A DNA stretch of 64,000 nucleotides from DASQHW01 sp963837155 (GTDB lineage Bacteria > Actinomycetota > Acidimicrobiia > IMCC26256 > PALSA-610). Shown here piece after piece: positions 63,199 through 64,000 of the stretch (within the stretch, counting starts at the first letter, position 1; each line of letters begins with the position of its first letter). Location of the stretch: NCBI GenBank assembly GCA_963837155.1, contig CAWIMB010000002.1:620001-684000 (forward strand), in the 5' to 3' direction. A model generated the notes under the pieces. That model saw only the letters and a list, made by a program, of their open reading frames with translations. It made no database searches and was not told the DNA's origin. Made by a program: the position numbers and the translations under genes.

Positions 63199-63204
63199 TA
63201 GCAT
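63199..63204 (+). promoter_or_regulatory. Putative -10 box of a leaderless promoter (histidine kinase)
   Basis: TAGCAT is followed by six bases (TCATCC) and the GTG at 63211. There is no Shine-Dalgarno sequence. Confidence 0.5.
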
Positions 63205-63210
63205 TCATCC

Positions 63211-64000
63211 GTGAGCACGCTCGACGATCTGGCCCTCGCCCGCACGGCGCTGGCCGATCGCGACCTCGCGCACATGGACCGGCTCGTCGCAACGTGGCGA
63301 CCGCTCGCCGACCTTTCGTTCGCGGACATGCTGCTCCTGGCGCCGATCACCGGCGAAGAAGGCCATCGCTTCGTAGTGCTGGCCCAGGTGCGGCCGGTCA
63401 CCGGCCAGACGAACTACCCCCAGGACCTTGTCGGCACCGTCGTCGACGAGGTGGAACGCCCGCTCGTCGCACGGTGTTGGCGCGCGGGTCATATCGTGCG
63501 CGCCGACGCGCCCGTCCTCGGGTCCAAAGAGCGGGTGCGCGTGCAGTGCGTACCCGTACGCCGCGGCGGCCGGCTCATCGGGCTGGTGTCACGCGAGGAG
63601 CCGATGACGCTCGCCCGACGTTCGGGTGAGCTCGAGCGCATCTACTTCCAGACCTTCGACCGCTTCGCGTGCATGATCGCCGATGGCACGTTTCCGTACG
63701 ACGTCGACGAGATCGAGATGGAAAGCGGCCCGCGGGTGGCCGACGGCGTGATCGTGATCGACGCCGAGACGCGCGTGCAGTTCGCGAGCCCGAACGCGGT
63801 GAGCTCCTTGCACCGCATGGGCATTCACGCGTACGCGCAGTCGCAGCGGTTGGCCGACGTCGGGTTCGACGACGGCGCGGCGCGGAGTGCCATGCAACTC
63901 CACCTGCCGGTCGCCGAGGAGATGGAGCACGAGGAGGTCTCGGTGCTCGTGCGGGTGCTGCCGTTGCTGGAAGGCGACGAACCGGCGGGGGCGCTCGTGC
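63211..64000 (+). CDS. PdtaS-like sensor histidine kinase, N-terminal part
   Basis: The frame runs off the right edge; 263 residues are visible. They form an N-terminal GAF-like sensor domain (LAPITGEEGHRFVVLAQVRP, QDLVGTVVDEVERPLVARCW, VQCVPVRRGGRLIGLVSRE) and a PAS-like segment (VADGVIVIDAETRVQFASPN). This order is that of PdtaS-type (HisKA_2) kinases, which act on antiterminator response regulators; the kinase domain itself lies beyond the window. GTG start, leaderless. Confidence 0.8.
   Translation, partial: MSTLDDLALARTALADRDLAHMDRLVATWRPLADLSFADMLLLAPITGEEGHRFVVLAQVRPVTGQTNYPQDLVGTVVDEVERPLVARCWRAGHIVRADAPVLGSKERVRVQCVPVRRGGRLIGLVSREEPMTLARRSGELERIYFQTFDRFACMIADGTFPYDVDEIEMESGPRVADGVIVIDAETRVQFASPNAVSSLHRMGIHAYAQSQRLADVGFDDGAARSAMQLHLPVAEEMEHEEVSVLVRVLPLLEGDEPAGALV

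Noticed and set aside
1..64000. tRNA and rRNA genes
   Set aside because: No TPsiC-arm-like GGTTCGANTCC context with a matching acceptor stem and no rRNA-like stretch was noticed on either strand. A covariance search would be needed to exclude them.

Overview
The window is high-GC DNA with densely packed genes, many GTG/TTG starts and frequent 4-base ATGA/GTGA start-stop overlaps. An F420-type luciferase-like enzyme, a class E sortase, a DUF3107 protein next to two ArsA-like ATPases, a PdtaS-like kinase and a SufR-type regulator point to an actinobacterium, possibly of the Acidimicrobiia or a neighbouring class. That placement is inference. No rRNA, tRNA or CRISPR array was recognised.

Layout. 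1-2.7 kb: end of an ECF sigma factor, its probable anti-sigma partner, a lipoprotein and an unknown gene. 2.7-10.2 kb: a class III cyclase/AAA/TPR regulator, a kinase-LLM oxidoreductase fusion and an FtsX-type permease. 10.2-16.4 kb: a sugar aminotransferase and three exported proteins (lipoprotein, beta-helix, phospholipase C-like). 16.5-20.3 kb: crotonase, an IS30 element with visible inverted repeats, a TauE transporter with a divergent LysR regulator. 20.3-28.0 kb: a second cyclase, APH-like kinase, MsrA, pantothenate kinase, TetR, aldo/keto reductase, glycosyltransferase. 28.0-31.2 kb: a 396-base leader, a 29-residue membrane peptide and two HD-domain membrane proteins. 31.2-40.7 kb: a polymorphic toxin island, made of a roughly 2,680-residue Sec-exported RHS/YD-repeat protein with a C-terminal TNT-like NAD-glycohydrolase domain, a coupled small probable immunity gene, a second putative immunity gene, and a broken zincin-type toxin fragment. 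40.8-46.3 kb: acyl-CoA carboxylase beta subunit, biotinyl carrier, two crotonases, a threonine dehydratase-like enzyme. 46.3-53.7 kb: a sortase and a complete cytochrome c maturation System I operon (ccmABCDEFGHI). 53.7-57.2 kb: cyclophilin, cupin, TauE, Rrf2, sulfite oxidase-like enzyme, LemA. 57.2-60.7 kb: iron-sulfur genes (VOC protein, cysteine desulfurase, SufR-like regulator, divergent Mrp). 60.7-64 kb: DUF3107, two ArsA-like ATPases and the start of a sensor histidine kinase.

Two features run through the whole window. First, about twenty apparent frame breaks split otherwise intact conserved genes. Nearly all sit in short CG-repeat tracts or G/C homopolymers, and adding or removing one or two bases restores family motifs, so most are probably consensus errors rather than pseudogenes. 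I annotate such genes over their full span. Second, many genes lack a Shine-Dalgarno sequence and instead have a TANNNT box 6-9 bases before the start codon, which suggests leaderless transcription is common.
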